DNA from: Neorhizobium sp. UBA7851
GTDB lineage: Bacteria > Pseudomonadota > Alphaproteobacteria > Rhizobiales > Rhizobiaceae
Length of the DNA stretch: 23,319 nucleotides
Assembly (NCBI GenBank): GCA_002500765.1
Contig: DLSX01000031.1
Location: 259 to 23,577 of the forward strand
Direction of reading: 5' to 3'
A program made the translations under genes and the position numbers. Shown piece after piece: positions 7,047-13,540 of this stretch. Below the pieces are notes generated by a model. The model was not told the DNA's origin and did not search any database. It was given only the letters and a program-made list of their open reading frames with translations. Position 1 is the stretch's first letter; every line of letters begins with the position of its first letter.

Positions 7047-7976
7047 ATGTCCAAACCACGCAAACCCAAGGGCCGGGCGGTTTCCGGCTGGCTTATCCTC
7101 GACAAGCCGGTGGATTTCGGTTCGACCGAAGCCGTGTCCAAGATCAAGTGGCTGCTCAACGCCCAGAAGGCCGGCCATGCCGGCACGCTCGATCCACTTG
7201 CCTCGGGCATGCTGCCGATCGCGCTGGGCGATGCGACGAAGACTGTCCCTTACGTCATGGATGGTCGCAAGATCTATGAATTCACCGTCACCTGGGGTGA
7301 AGAGCGCTCGACCGACGATCTTGAAGGTGAAGTGACGGCATCCTCCGACACACGCCCGGCCGAACAGGCGATCCGCGATCTCCTGCCGAACTATACCGGC
7401 GTTATCAGCCAAATCCCTCCGCAGTTCTCTGCGATCAAGATCGCCGGCGAGCGCGCCTATGATCTCGCCCGCGAAGGCGAGACTGTCGAGATCCCGTCGC
7501 GCGAAGTGGAAATTTTTCGCCTGACGCTGCTCGGCGTCGGCGAAAACGAGGCGCATTTCGAGGTCGAATGCGGCAAGGGCACCTACGTCCGTTCGCTTGC
7601 CCGCGATTTCGGTCGCGAACTCGGCTGCTACGGCCATATCTCCAACTTGCGCCGCACTTTCGTTGCACCTTTCGGTGAAGACAAGATGGTGCCGCTCGCC
7701 GATCTCGTGGCGCTGGAGAAGATCGAGGACCGCGACGAACGCCTCGCAGCGCTCGACGCCTATCTGATCGATACCGCCGAAGCCCTGTCCTCGCTGCCGC
7801 ATCTGCCGGTGACCGAAGAACAGGCACATCGCATCAAGATGGGCAATCCGATCATTTTGCGTGGCCGCGATGTTCCCGTCGAGGAGCCGGAGGCCTATGC
7901 GACCGTCCGTGGCCGTCTGATCGCCATCGGCGAGATCGGCCAGGGTGAGTTCCGTCCGAAGCGCGTGTTCGGGTAG
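7047..7976 (+). CDS. truB: tRNA pseudouridine(55) synthase
   Basis: TruB converts U55 of the tRNA T-loop to pseudouridine. The 309-residue product has the catalytic motif GHAGTLDPLASG with the active aspartate at residue 49, the following LPIALGDATK motif, and the tyrosine-containing segment YEFTVTWGEERSTDD. Other family pieces are PPQFSAIKIAGERAYDLAR and GTYVRSLARDFG. The C-terminal part ends in FRPKRVFG, as is common in rhizobial TruB. The ATG at 7047 follows AAAGAGA. It lies 22 bases after rbfA and is followed by a repeat-bearing gap before rpsO. Confidence 0.97.
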   Translation: MSKPRKPKGRAVSGWLILDKPVDFGSTEAVSKIKWLLNAQKAGHAGTLDPLASGMLPIALGDATKTVPYVMDGRKIYEFTVTWGEERSTDDLEGEVTASSDTRPAEQAIRDLLPNYTGVISQIPPQFSAIKIAGERAYDLAREGETVEIPSREVEIFRLTLLGVGENEAHFEVECGKGTYVRSLARDFGRELGCYGHISNLRRTFVAPFGEDKMVPLADLVALEKIEDRDERLAALDAYLIDTAEALSSLPHLPVTEEQAHRIKMGNPIILRGRDVPVEEPEAYATVRGRLIAIGEIGQGEFRPKRVFG

Positions 7977-7994
7977 AATTTAGCGTTGGCGGCT

Positions 7995-8132
7995 GCCTCT
8001 CATCCGGCCGCCACCACCTTCTCCCCGCAAGCGGGGAGAATGGACCGAGCCGCGACGTCTCCGTTCCGCTTCGATGTCGCTTGAGGCATGTCCCCTCGCC
8101 CCGTTTGCGGGGAGAGGGTTAGCGTGAGGGGC
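7995..8132. repeat. RIME-like rhizobial palindromic intergenic repeat
   Basis: This element in the truB-rpsO gap contains two strong hairpins. TTCTCCCCGC-AA-GCGGGGAGAA at 8019-8040 is a perfect ten-pair stem. CCCTCGCCCCG (8093-8103) pairs with CGGGGAGAGGG (8108-8118) with one mismatch and a TTTG loop. The outer ends, CCTCTCATCC at the left and GTGAGGGG at the right, are roughly complementary. The hairpin sequences and ends match the general pattern of Rhizobium-specific intergenic mosaic (RIME) elements as I remember it. The exact borders are approximate. It encodes no protein and may add RNA structure to read-through transcripts. Confidence 0.7.
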
Positions 8133-8200
8133 GAATCGAGCGCGATGGCTCCGTCTCACGCCTCTTTCCTTTTGCCCGGAATTCGTCTATAGGCCCCGCA

Positions 8201-8223
8201 AGCTCTCGGTCTCCGAGGCTTTT
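8201..8223 (+). terminator. Hairpin with short T-run before rpsO: truB terminator or leader attenuator
   Basis: AGC-T-CTCGG, loop TCT, CCGAG-GCT followed by TTT (four T in a row counting the stem base). The stem is eight pairs with one bulged T. It could end truB transcripts, or act inside the rpsO leader if transcription begins upstream; CTATAG at 8187-8192 resembles a rhizobial -10 element but lacks a good -35. Confidence 0.45.
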
Positions 8224-8227
8224 CACG

Positions 8228-8258
8228 GCCAAGGCTGGACGACATCCCGGCCTTTGGC
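8228..8258 (+). promoter_or_regulatory. Stem-loop in the rpsO leader
   Basis: GCCAAGGCTGG (8228-8238) pairs with CCGGCCTTTGGC (8247-8258), with one bulged T and one G-T wobble, around an eight-base loop. It sits 35 bases before the rpsO start. S15 represses its own mRNA through leader structures in several bacterial groups, so this is a candidate S15-binding element. Function is inferred from position. Confidence 0.42.
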
Positions 8259-8293
8259 GACCCTATTTCCTCTTCAATGTAAAGGATCAGACG

Positions 8294-8563
8294 ATGTCGA
8301 TCACTGCAGAACGTAAGGCCGAACTCATCAAGGAATACGCAACCGTCGAAGGCGACACCGGTTCGCCGGAAGTCCAGGTTGCTATCCTCACCGAGCGGAT
8401 CAACAATCTGACGGAACACTTCAAGGGCCACAAGAAGGACAACCACTCCCGTCGTGGCCTTCTGACCATGGTTTCGAGCCGTCGTTCGCTTCTTGATTAC
8501 CTCAAGAAGAAGGACGAAGCCCGTTACACCAAGCTGATCACCAGCCTGGGCGTGCGCCGCTAA
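8294..8563 (+). CDS. rpsO: 30S ribosomal protein S15
   Basis: S15 is a primary 16S rRNA-binding protein that organises the central domain of the small subunit. The 89-residue product is exactly the usual length and has the family signature LTERINNLTEHF and GHKKDNHSRRGLL, with the GDTGSPEVQ segment before it and the C-terminal LGVRR. The ATG at 8294 follows AAAGGA seven bases upstream. pnp comes 294 bases later in the usual rpsO-pnp order, separated by a strong GC-rich hairpin at 8571-8601. Confidence 0.98.
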   Translation: MSITAERKAELIKEYATVEGDTGSPEVQVAILTERINNLTEHFKGHKKDNHSRRGLLTMVSSRRSLLDYLKKKDEARYTKLITSLGVRR

Positions 8564-8570
8564 CAAGGTC

Positions 8571-8601
8571 CCGGCGGGCTCTTCTCCGGAAGGCCCGCCG
8601 G
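8571..8601 (+). terminator. Strong GC hairpin after rpsO
   Basis: CCGGCGGGCT (8571-8580) pairs with GGCCCGCCGG (8592-8601), a ten-pair stem with one G-T pair and an 11-base loop, starting 8 bases after the rpsO stop codon. The bases after it (ATCTCTATTT) are T-rich but broken. In E. coli the same place has a partial terminator that lets some transcripts continue into pnp; a similar role is likely. Confidence 0.68.
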
Positions 8602-8702
8602 ATCTCTATTTCGGCACAGTTTTCGGTGCCAGACTGAGGCGGACCCGGATGGGCCGGTTTCGCCACCAAAACCAGACCTGTCATGGGGCAGGATTGCAGG
8701 AT

Positions 8703-8746
8703 GCTTTTGACCGGAGCCGAAAACGGCTTCGGTCAGTTCGAAAAGC
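8703..8746 (+). promoter_or_regulatory. Long stem-loop in the pnp leader, candidate RNase III / autoregulation site
   Basis: GACCGGAGCCG (8709-8719), loop AAAA, CGGCTTCGGTC (8724-8734) form an 11-pair stem with one G-T pair. An outer stem GCTTTT (8703-8708) with AAAAGC (8741-8746) extends it across a six-base bulge. The start codon of pnp is 112 bases downstream. In E. coli, RNase III cuts a leader stem and PNPase then represses its own mRNA. A similar control here is inference. Confidence 0.6.
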
Positions 8747-8857
8747 CTCTCGTTGTCTTGCCCGTGATGTGTCGCAATGACTGCGGTGGAATGTGTTGCC
8801 GCCCCTTCGCTTGAAAAGCCGGGGCGAGACGCCGTTTCCCGCGTTGAAGGACAATAT

Positions 8858-10993
8858 ATGTTCAATACCCACTCCGTCGAAATCGAATGGGCCGGCCGTA
8901 CGCTGAAGCTGGAAACGGGCAAGATCGCCCGCCAGGCCGACGGCGCGGTTCTCGCCACCTACGGCGAAACCGTCGTTCTCGCCACCGTCGTTTCGGCCAA
9001 GGCGCCGAAGCCGGGCCAGGACTTCTTCCCGCTGACCGTCAACTACCAGGAAAAGACCTATGCCGCCGGCAAGATCCCGGGTGGCTACTTCAAGCGCGAA
9101 GGTCGCCCGTCGGAAAACGAAACGCTGGTTTCGCGCCTGATCGACCGTCCGATCCGCCCGCTCTTCCCGGAAGGCTACAAGAACGACACCCAGGTTGTCG
9201 TCACCGTCGTCCAGCATGACCTCGAGAACAACCCGGACATCCTGTCCATGGTTGCCACCTCGGCAGCCCTGACGCTCTCCGGCGTTCCCTTCATGGGCCC
9301 GGTCGGCGGCGCACGCGTCGGCTACATCAACGGCGAATACGTCCTGAACCCGCATCTCGACGAGATGGATGAATCGGTTCTCGACCTCGTTGTTGCCGGT
9401 ACCCAGGACGCCGTCCTGATGGTTGAATCGGAAGCCAAGGAACTCAACGAAGACGTCATGCTCGGCGCCGTCATGTTCGGCCACAAGGGCTTCCAGCCGG
9501 TTATCGACGCGATCATCAAGCTCGCCGAAGTTGCCGCCAAGGAACCGCGTGACTTCCAGCCGGAAGACTATTCCGAACTCGAAGCCGAAATGCTCAAGCA
9601 TTTCGAAGCCGAGCTGCGCGAAGGCTACAAGATCACCCAGAAGGCTGATCGTTACGCTGCCATCGACGCCGTCAAGGCAAAGGTCAAGGCTCACTTCTTC
9701 CCGGAAGGCGTAGAGCCGAAATACACCGCCGAAGTCATCGGCGCGACCTTCAAGCACCTGCAGGCCAAGATCGTTCGCTGGAACATTCTCGACACCAAGA
9801 GCCGCATCGACGGCCGCGACCTGTCGACCGTTCGTGCGATCACCTCGGAAGTCGGCCTTCTGCCGCGCACCCACGGTTCTGCTCTCTTCACCCGCGGTGA
9901 AACGCAGGCGATCGTTGTTGCCACGCTCGGCACCGGCGAAGACGAGCAGTATGTCGACAGCCTGACGGGCATGTACAAGGAGCGCTTCCTGCTCCATTAC
10001 AACTTCCCGCCCTACTCGGTTGGTGAAACCGGCCGCATGGGTTCCCCGGGCCGCCGAGAAATCGGTCACGGCAAGCTCGCATGGCGCGCCATCCGTCCGA
10101 TGCTGCCTTCGGCTGAACAGTTCCCCTACACGCTGCGCGTCGTCTCCGAGATCACCGAGTCGAACGGCTCGTCCTCGATGGCAACCGTCTGCGGCACCTC
10201 GCTCGCTCTGATGGATGCAGGCGTTCCGTTGGCTAAGCCGGTTGCCGGTATCGCCATGGGCCTGATCCTCGAAGGCGACCGTTTCGCGGTTCTCTCCGAC
10301 ATCCTCGGCGACGAAGACCACCTCGGCGACATGGACTTCAAGGTTGCAGGTACTGCCGACGGCATCACCTCGCTGCAGATGGACATCAAGATCGCCGGTA
10401 TCACCGAAGAGATCATGAAGGTTGCTCTCGAGCAGGCTCAGGGCGGTCGCAAGCACATCCTCGGCGAAATGTCGAACGCGATCTCCGAAGGCCGTTCGCA
10501 GCTCGGCGAATTCGCTCCGCGCATCGAAGTCATGAACATCCCGGTCGACAAGATCCGTGAAGTCATCGGTTCGGGCGGCAAGGTCATCCGCGAAATCGTC
10601 GAAAAGACAGGCGCCAAGATCAACATCGAAGACGACGGCACCGTCAAGATCGCATCGTCCTCGGGCAAGGAAATCGAAGCGGCCCGCAAGTGGATCCACT
10701 CGATCGTTGCCGAGCCGGAGGTCGGCGTGATCTACGAAGGTACCGTTGTGAAGACCGCCGATTTCGGTGCCTTCGTCAACTTCTTCGGCGCCCGCGACGG
10801 TCTGGTCCACATCTCGCAGCTCGCTTCCGAGCGCGTTGCCAAGACCTCTGACGTCGTCAAGGAAGGCGACAAGGTCTGGGTCAAGCTGATGGGCTTCGAC
10901 GAGCGCGGCAAGGTTCGCCTGTCGATGAAGGTCGTCGACCAGGCCACCGGCGAGGAAATCAAGAAGGCCGACGGCGACGCAGCCGCCGAATAA
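8858..10993 (+). CDS. pnp: Polyribonucleotide nucleotidyltransferase (PNPase)
   Basis: PNPase degrades RNA 3' to 5' using phosphate and is a core part of RNA turnover. The 711-residue product has all five parts: first RNase PH domain (about 12-145), helical linker, second RNase PH domain (about 325-540), KH domain with its GSGG loop at about 571-574, and S1 domain at about 624-690. The active-site region DILGDEDHLGDMDF lies near residues 483-496, and the phosphate-binding SNGSSSMATVCG near 434-445. I chose ATG 8858 because GAAGGA lies just upstream and family proteins begin at this point; an ATG at 8777 would add 27 unusual residues. Codon use is strongly biased, as in highly expressed genes. 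It is followed by a canonical terminator. Confidence 0.98.
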   Translation: MFNTHSVEIEWAGRTLKLETGKIARQADGAVLATYGETVVLATVVSAKAPKPGQDFFPLTVNYQEKTYAAGKIPGGYFKREGRPSENETLVSRLIDRPIRPLFPEGYKNDTQVVVTVVQHDLENNPDILSMVATSAALTLSGVPFMGPVGGARVGYINGEYVLNPHLDEMDESVLDLVVAGTQDAVLMVESEAKELNEDVMLGAVMFGHKGFQPVIDAIIKLAEVAAKEPRDFQPEDYSELEAEMLKHFEAELREGYKITQKADRYAAIDAVKAKVKAHFFPEGVEPKYTAEVIGATFKHLQAKIVRWNILDTKSRIDGRDLSTVRAITSEVGLLPRTHGSALFTRGETQAIVVATLGTGEDEQYVDSLTGMYKERFLLHYNFPPYSVGETGRMGSPGRREIGHGKLAWRAIRPMLPSAEQFPYTLRVVSEITESNGSSSMATVCGTSLALMDAGVPLAKPVAGIAMGLILEGDRFAVLSDILGDEDHLGDMDFKVAGTADGITSLQMDIKIAGITEEIMKVALEQAQGGRKHILGEMSNAISEGRSQLGEFAPRIEVMNIPVDKIREVIGSGGKVIREIVEKTGAKINIEDDGTVKIASSSGKEIEAARKWIHSIVAEPEVGVIYEGTVVKTADFGAFVNFFGARDGLVHISQLASERVAKTSDVVKEGDKVWVKLMGFDERGKVRLSMKVVDQATGEEIKKADGDAAAE

Positions 10994-11016
10994 GCTTTCG
11001 ACTGTTTGAAATGAGG

Positions 11017-11053
11017 GGCGCGGAAGTTTCTTCTTCCGCGCCTTTTCTTTATT
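11017..11053 (+). terminator. Rho-independent terminator of pnp
   Basis: GGCGCGGAAG (11017-11026), loop TTTCTT, CTTCCGCGCC (11033-11042) form a perfect ten-pair stem followed by TTTTCTTTATT. This is a textbook intrinsic terminator 23 bases after the pnp stop. Confidence 0.93.
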
Positions 11054-11090
11054 CATAGATACGAAACACGATCCGCTAAGGTCCGAACCC

Positions 11091-12098
11091 ATGAGCCGCG
11101 ACGCCCTGAAAACCCTCTTCCATCCCTTCGTTACCGATGCCGTGCCCATGCCCGGTGAAGGCGAGCGGGTAATCTTTCTCGGCGCCGAGGCCGGCAATGC
11201 GAGGCCGGAAGGTTTCGATGCCGAGGTGACCTTCGTGCAGCCGTTCCGGCCGCTGTTCCGCGCCCTGCGCGACAACGCCTTTCCTGAAGCAGAGGGCGAG
11301 GATTACGATGGCGCGCTGGTTCTGTGCGGCAAACATCGCGGTGACAACGAGAACCGCATTGCCGAGGCACTGGCGCGCGTAAAAGTCGGCGGCCTGATCG
11401 TGGTGGCGGGCGGCAAGGAAGACGGCATCCAGCCGATCCGCACGATGCTCCTGAAGCTCGGCATCATTCTCGATTACGCGCCGAAATATCACGGCGTCGC
11501 CATCTGGTTCGCGCGACCGGAAGACGCCGGCGATGCGATCAAGGCGCTGAAGAAGACCGCTGTGACGGTCGAGGGACGCTTCCAGGCCGCGCCGGGCATG
11601 TTCTCCCATGATCGCGTCGATGCGGGCTCGGAGCTCCTTGCAGGCCGTTTCCCGGCCGATTTCGACGGCAATGTCGCCGACTTCGGCGCAGGCTGGGGTT
11701 ATCTCTCTGTGATGCTGGCCGAAAAGTCGCCGCGGGTGAACCGCATCGACCTGTTCGAGGCCGATTACCGGGCGCTGGAATTCGCCAAGCAGAACATCGC
11801 CCATAACAGCCCCGACCTCGAGGCGCGTTTCTTCTGGCAGGATCTCGGAGCCGAGCCGCCGAAGGAAAAATACGACATGGTCATCATGAACCCGCCCTTC
11901 CACGAGGCGCAGGCCGCCGACCCGGAACTGGGCCGCACGATGATCCGCACCGCAGCCGGCGCGCTCAAGCAGGGCGGTCGGCTGATGATGGTCGCCAATC
12001 GCGGCCTGCCTTACGAACCGGTTCTGGCAGAAGCATTCCGCGAATATGGCGAGACCTGCCGCAACGCCAAGTTCAAGATCCTCTGGGGCAAGAAGTAA
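11091..12098 (+). CDS. RsmC-like class I SAM-dependent methyltransferase
   Basis: This is probably an rRNA guanine-N2 methyltransferase of the RsmC/RlmG group. The 335-residue product has a degenerate N-terminal methyltransferase-like half (about 1-165) and a C-terminal catalytic half. Motif I is VADFGAGWGYLSVML near residue 195, the acidic motif II is DLFEADYRALEFA, and the substrate-amine motif is NPPFHE near residue 267. The two-half architecture and NPPFH are typical of RsmC (16S m2G1207). The exact rRNA target cannot be read from the sequence. ATG 11091 has AAGG upstream. It stands alone after the pnp terminator; the next gene starts 97 bases later on the same strand. Confidence 0.88.
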   Translation: MSRDALKTLFHPFVTDAVPMPGEGERVIFLGAEAGNARPEGFDAEVTFVQPFRPLFRALRDNAFPEAEGEDYDGALVLCGKHRGDNENRIAEALARVKVGGLIVVAGGKEDGIQPIRTMLLKLGIILDYAPKYHGVAIWFARPEDAGDAIKALKKTAVTVEGRFQAAPGMFSHDRVDAGSELLAGRFPADFDGNVADFGAGWGYLSVMLAEKSPRVNRIDLFEADYRALEFAKQNIAHNSPDLEARFFWQDLGAEPPKEKYDMVIMNPPFHEAQAADPELGRTMIRTAAGALKQGGRLMMVANRGLPYEPVLAEAFREYGETCRNAKFKILWGKK

Positions 12099-12195
12099 GC
12101 ACTTCGGCGCCATAAGTTGCCGGATTGATTTTCATCGCTTGCTCCATACTATTCATGCAAACCAGAGTTGCATCCGGTGGTGGCGAGGTAAGCGA

Positions 12196-12837
12196 ATGAG
12201 AAAGCTGAATGTGATTTTCATCGCATGGCTGGCCGCAGCACCTGCGGCCTTTGCCGATTCCGCCCGCATCACCTGGGAATGGTATAACGCCGCCGAGGTT
12301 TATCAGGGGCGCAAGGCGACAGGCCCGGCAGACCAGAGGCTAGCGGCCCACTATTTCCGGCTTGCCGCCGACAAGGGCAATATCGCTGCCGCCTACAAAC
12401 TCGGTGAGATCTACGAGACCGGTCAGGGCGTCACCAGAGATCCTGTTCAGGCTTTCTCCTGGTACATGAAGGCGGCGGCCAGGAACGACAAACACGGCCA
12501 GCTTAAGGTCGGCTGGTGTTACCAGAAGGGGATTGCCGTGACGGCCGACCCGTCGATCGCCGCCATCTGGTACAGGACCGCAGCCGAGAACGGCAATATC
12601 TGGGGTTATCACATGCTGGCCTTCATGCTTGCCGATGGCGATGGCGTGAAGAAGGATGAGGCTTTGGCGAGACGTTATCTCGAACTCAGCCTGCCGAAAA
12701 CCAACGATCACTGGGCGAAATGGAAGCTGGCTCAGCTGATTGCGGCAGAAGATCTGAAGAGGGCAAAAACGCTGCTGAAGGAAGCAGCTGCGGCCGGAAA
12801 TCTTCAGGCCGCCGAGGATCTGAAGCGGATGCAGTGA
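12196..12837 (+). CDS. Exported Sel1-repeat (SLR/TPR-like) protein
   Basis: The 213-residue product starts with a signal peptide (MRKLNVIFIAWLAAAPAAFA, probable cleavage before DSARI), so it should act in the periplasm or at the envelope. The rest is made of about four to five Sel1-like helical repeats, seen as AAHYFRLAADKGNIAAAYKL, AFSWYMKAAARNDKHGQLKV, AAIWYRTAAENGNIWGYHML, LARRYLELSL and a shorter last one. Such repeats are scaffolds for protein contacts; partner and pathway are unknown. ATG 12196 has GAGG eight bases upstream; the frame is open further left to 12046 but that start lies inside the previous gene. Its stop codon abuts that of the convergent hicB, the two forming TGATCA. Confidence 0.88.
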   Translation: MRKLNVIFIAWLAAAPAAFADSARITWEWYNAAEVYQGRKATGPADQRLAAHYFRLAADKGNIAAAYKLGEIYETGQGVTRDPVQAFSWYMKAAARNDKHGQLKVGWCYQKGIAVTADPSIAAIWYRTAAENGNIWGYHMLAFMLADGDGVKKDEALARRYLELSLPKTNDHWAKWKLAQLIAAEDLKRAKTLLKEAAAAGNLQAAEDLKRMQ

Positions 12838-13233
12838 TCAGGCGGCCTCGATCTCCTTGCGTGCCGCGCTGGCAAGGAAGGCGGAGCGGGTCAGGCCTCG
12901 TTCGCGGGCGGCAGCGTCGATCGCATCAAGCATGCCTTTTTCGAACGTCACGTTTGCACGCACGACCCGCGTATCGTCTTCTATAACCGGGATCCGCACG
13001 AGAAACGCCCCCTTTGCGAGTTCCGCGCGAACATCTTCCCGCGCCGTCACTTCTTCATAGGAAGAAGGAGAAGGCATCGGCTCATCTACGCCCCATAGAC
13101 GTAGAGCTTCGATCGCGTTTGCGATCAAGTCTTCTTCTCTATCGACAGCGGAGAATGCCGATGGCAGGTCCGGAAAGCTGACGCCGAAAGCGCTGCCTTC
13201 ATCCTTATGAACAAGAGCGATGAAATGCTTCAT
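12838..13233 (-). CDS. hicB: HicB family antitoxin
   Basis: HicB neutralises the HicA mRNA interferase and usually represses its own operon. The 131-residue product has the two expected parts. The N-terminal RNase H-like HicB domain reads MKHFIALVHKDEG and then FGVSFPDLPSAFSAVD at about 1-60. The C-terminal ribbon-helix-helix DNA-binding part reads RANVTFEKGMLDAIDAAA and RGLTRSAFLASAA at about 95-128. ATG 13233 has GAGGG eight bases upstream; a longer frame to 13254 has no support and would overlap hicA more closely. It lies 11 bases after hicA in the usual toxin-first order. Confidence 0.93.
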   Translation of the reverse strand: MKHFIALVHKDEGSAFGVSFPDLPSAFSAVDREEDLIANAIEALRLWGVDEPMPSPSSYEEVTAREDVRAELAKGAFLVRIPVIEDDTRVVRANVTFEKGMLDAIDAAARERGLTRSAFLASAARKEIEAA

Positions 13234-13244
13234 GTGCGTGACCC

Positions 13245-13439
13245 TCAAACCCAACCCGCTTGCTTGGCGATTGCCATGGCCGTACCGGCAGGCAGATCTT
13301 TCTTCGGATGTGGAACACTGATCGTCTGGGAGCCCCTGCGAAATTTATGGTGCGATCCCTTGGTCGAGATCAGCTCGAAACCCTCGCGTTTGAGACGCGC
13401 AATGATCTTTTGGCTATTGCGCTCCTCAGGCCGCTCCAA
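13245..13439 (-). CDS. hicA: HicA family toxin (mRNA interferase), TTG start
   Basis: HicA is a small dsRBD-fold endoribonuclease that cuts mRNA. Starting at TTG 13439 the product has 64 residues: NSQKIIARLKREGFELI, the catalytic His30 in GSHHKF, and the conserved VPHPKKDLPAGT followed by AIAKQAGW. This is the normal HicA length. No in-frame ATG or GTG exists before the domain. The only candidates are TTG 13439 and TTG 13478, and neither has a good ribosome site. TTG 13478 directly touches a 13-pair hairpin, so I prefer 13439. All conserved residues are present, so the toxin may be active if translated. It sits between fabB and hicB on the same strand and could be reached by read-through from the fab operon. 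Confidence 0.85.
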   Translation of the reverse strand: MERPEERNSQKIIARLKREGFELISTKGSHHKFRRGSQTISVPHPKKDLPAGTAMAIAKQAGWV

Positions 13440-13478
13440 ACGATAGGGGATCGTAATGCGAATATCCCCGAAACGCAA

Positions 13479-13508
13479 TGAGGGTGCGCATCATAATGCG
13501 CACCCTCA
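13479..13508 (-). terminator. Perfect 13-pair hairpin between fabB and hicA
   Basis: TGAGGGTGCGCAT (13479-13491), loop CATA, ATGCGCACCCTCA (13496-13508). It lies 32 bases after the fabB stop codon. On the minus strand it is followed by TTGCGTTTC, only a weak T-run, so termination may be partial. Confidence 0.62.
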
Positions 13509-13540
13509 TAAACGGCTCAGTAGAGCCGGTTCTTTGCAGC

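Noticed and set aside
7977..8293. Possible CRISPR-like or small-RNA gene in the truB-rpsO gap because of repeated CCCCGC/GCGGGG blocks
   Set aside because: Only inverted, not regularly spaced direct, repeats are present. The pattern fits a palindromic intergenic element better.
8681..11275. 864-codon open frame on the minus strand opposite pnp
   Set aside because: It is the mirror of the strongly biased, high-G+C pnp codons, has an Asp/Gly/Val/Phe-rich composition with no domain, and crosses the pnp terminator. pnp itself has full motifs on the plus strand.
12046..12195. N-terminal extension of the Sel1 protein to 12046
   Set aside because: It would overlap the methyltransferase gene and bury the signal peptide. 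ATG 12196 has its own GAGG site.
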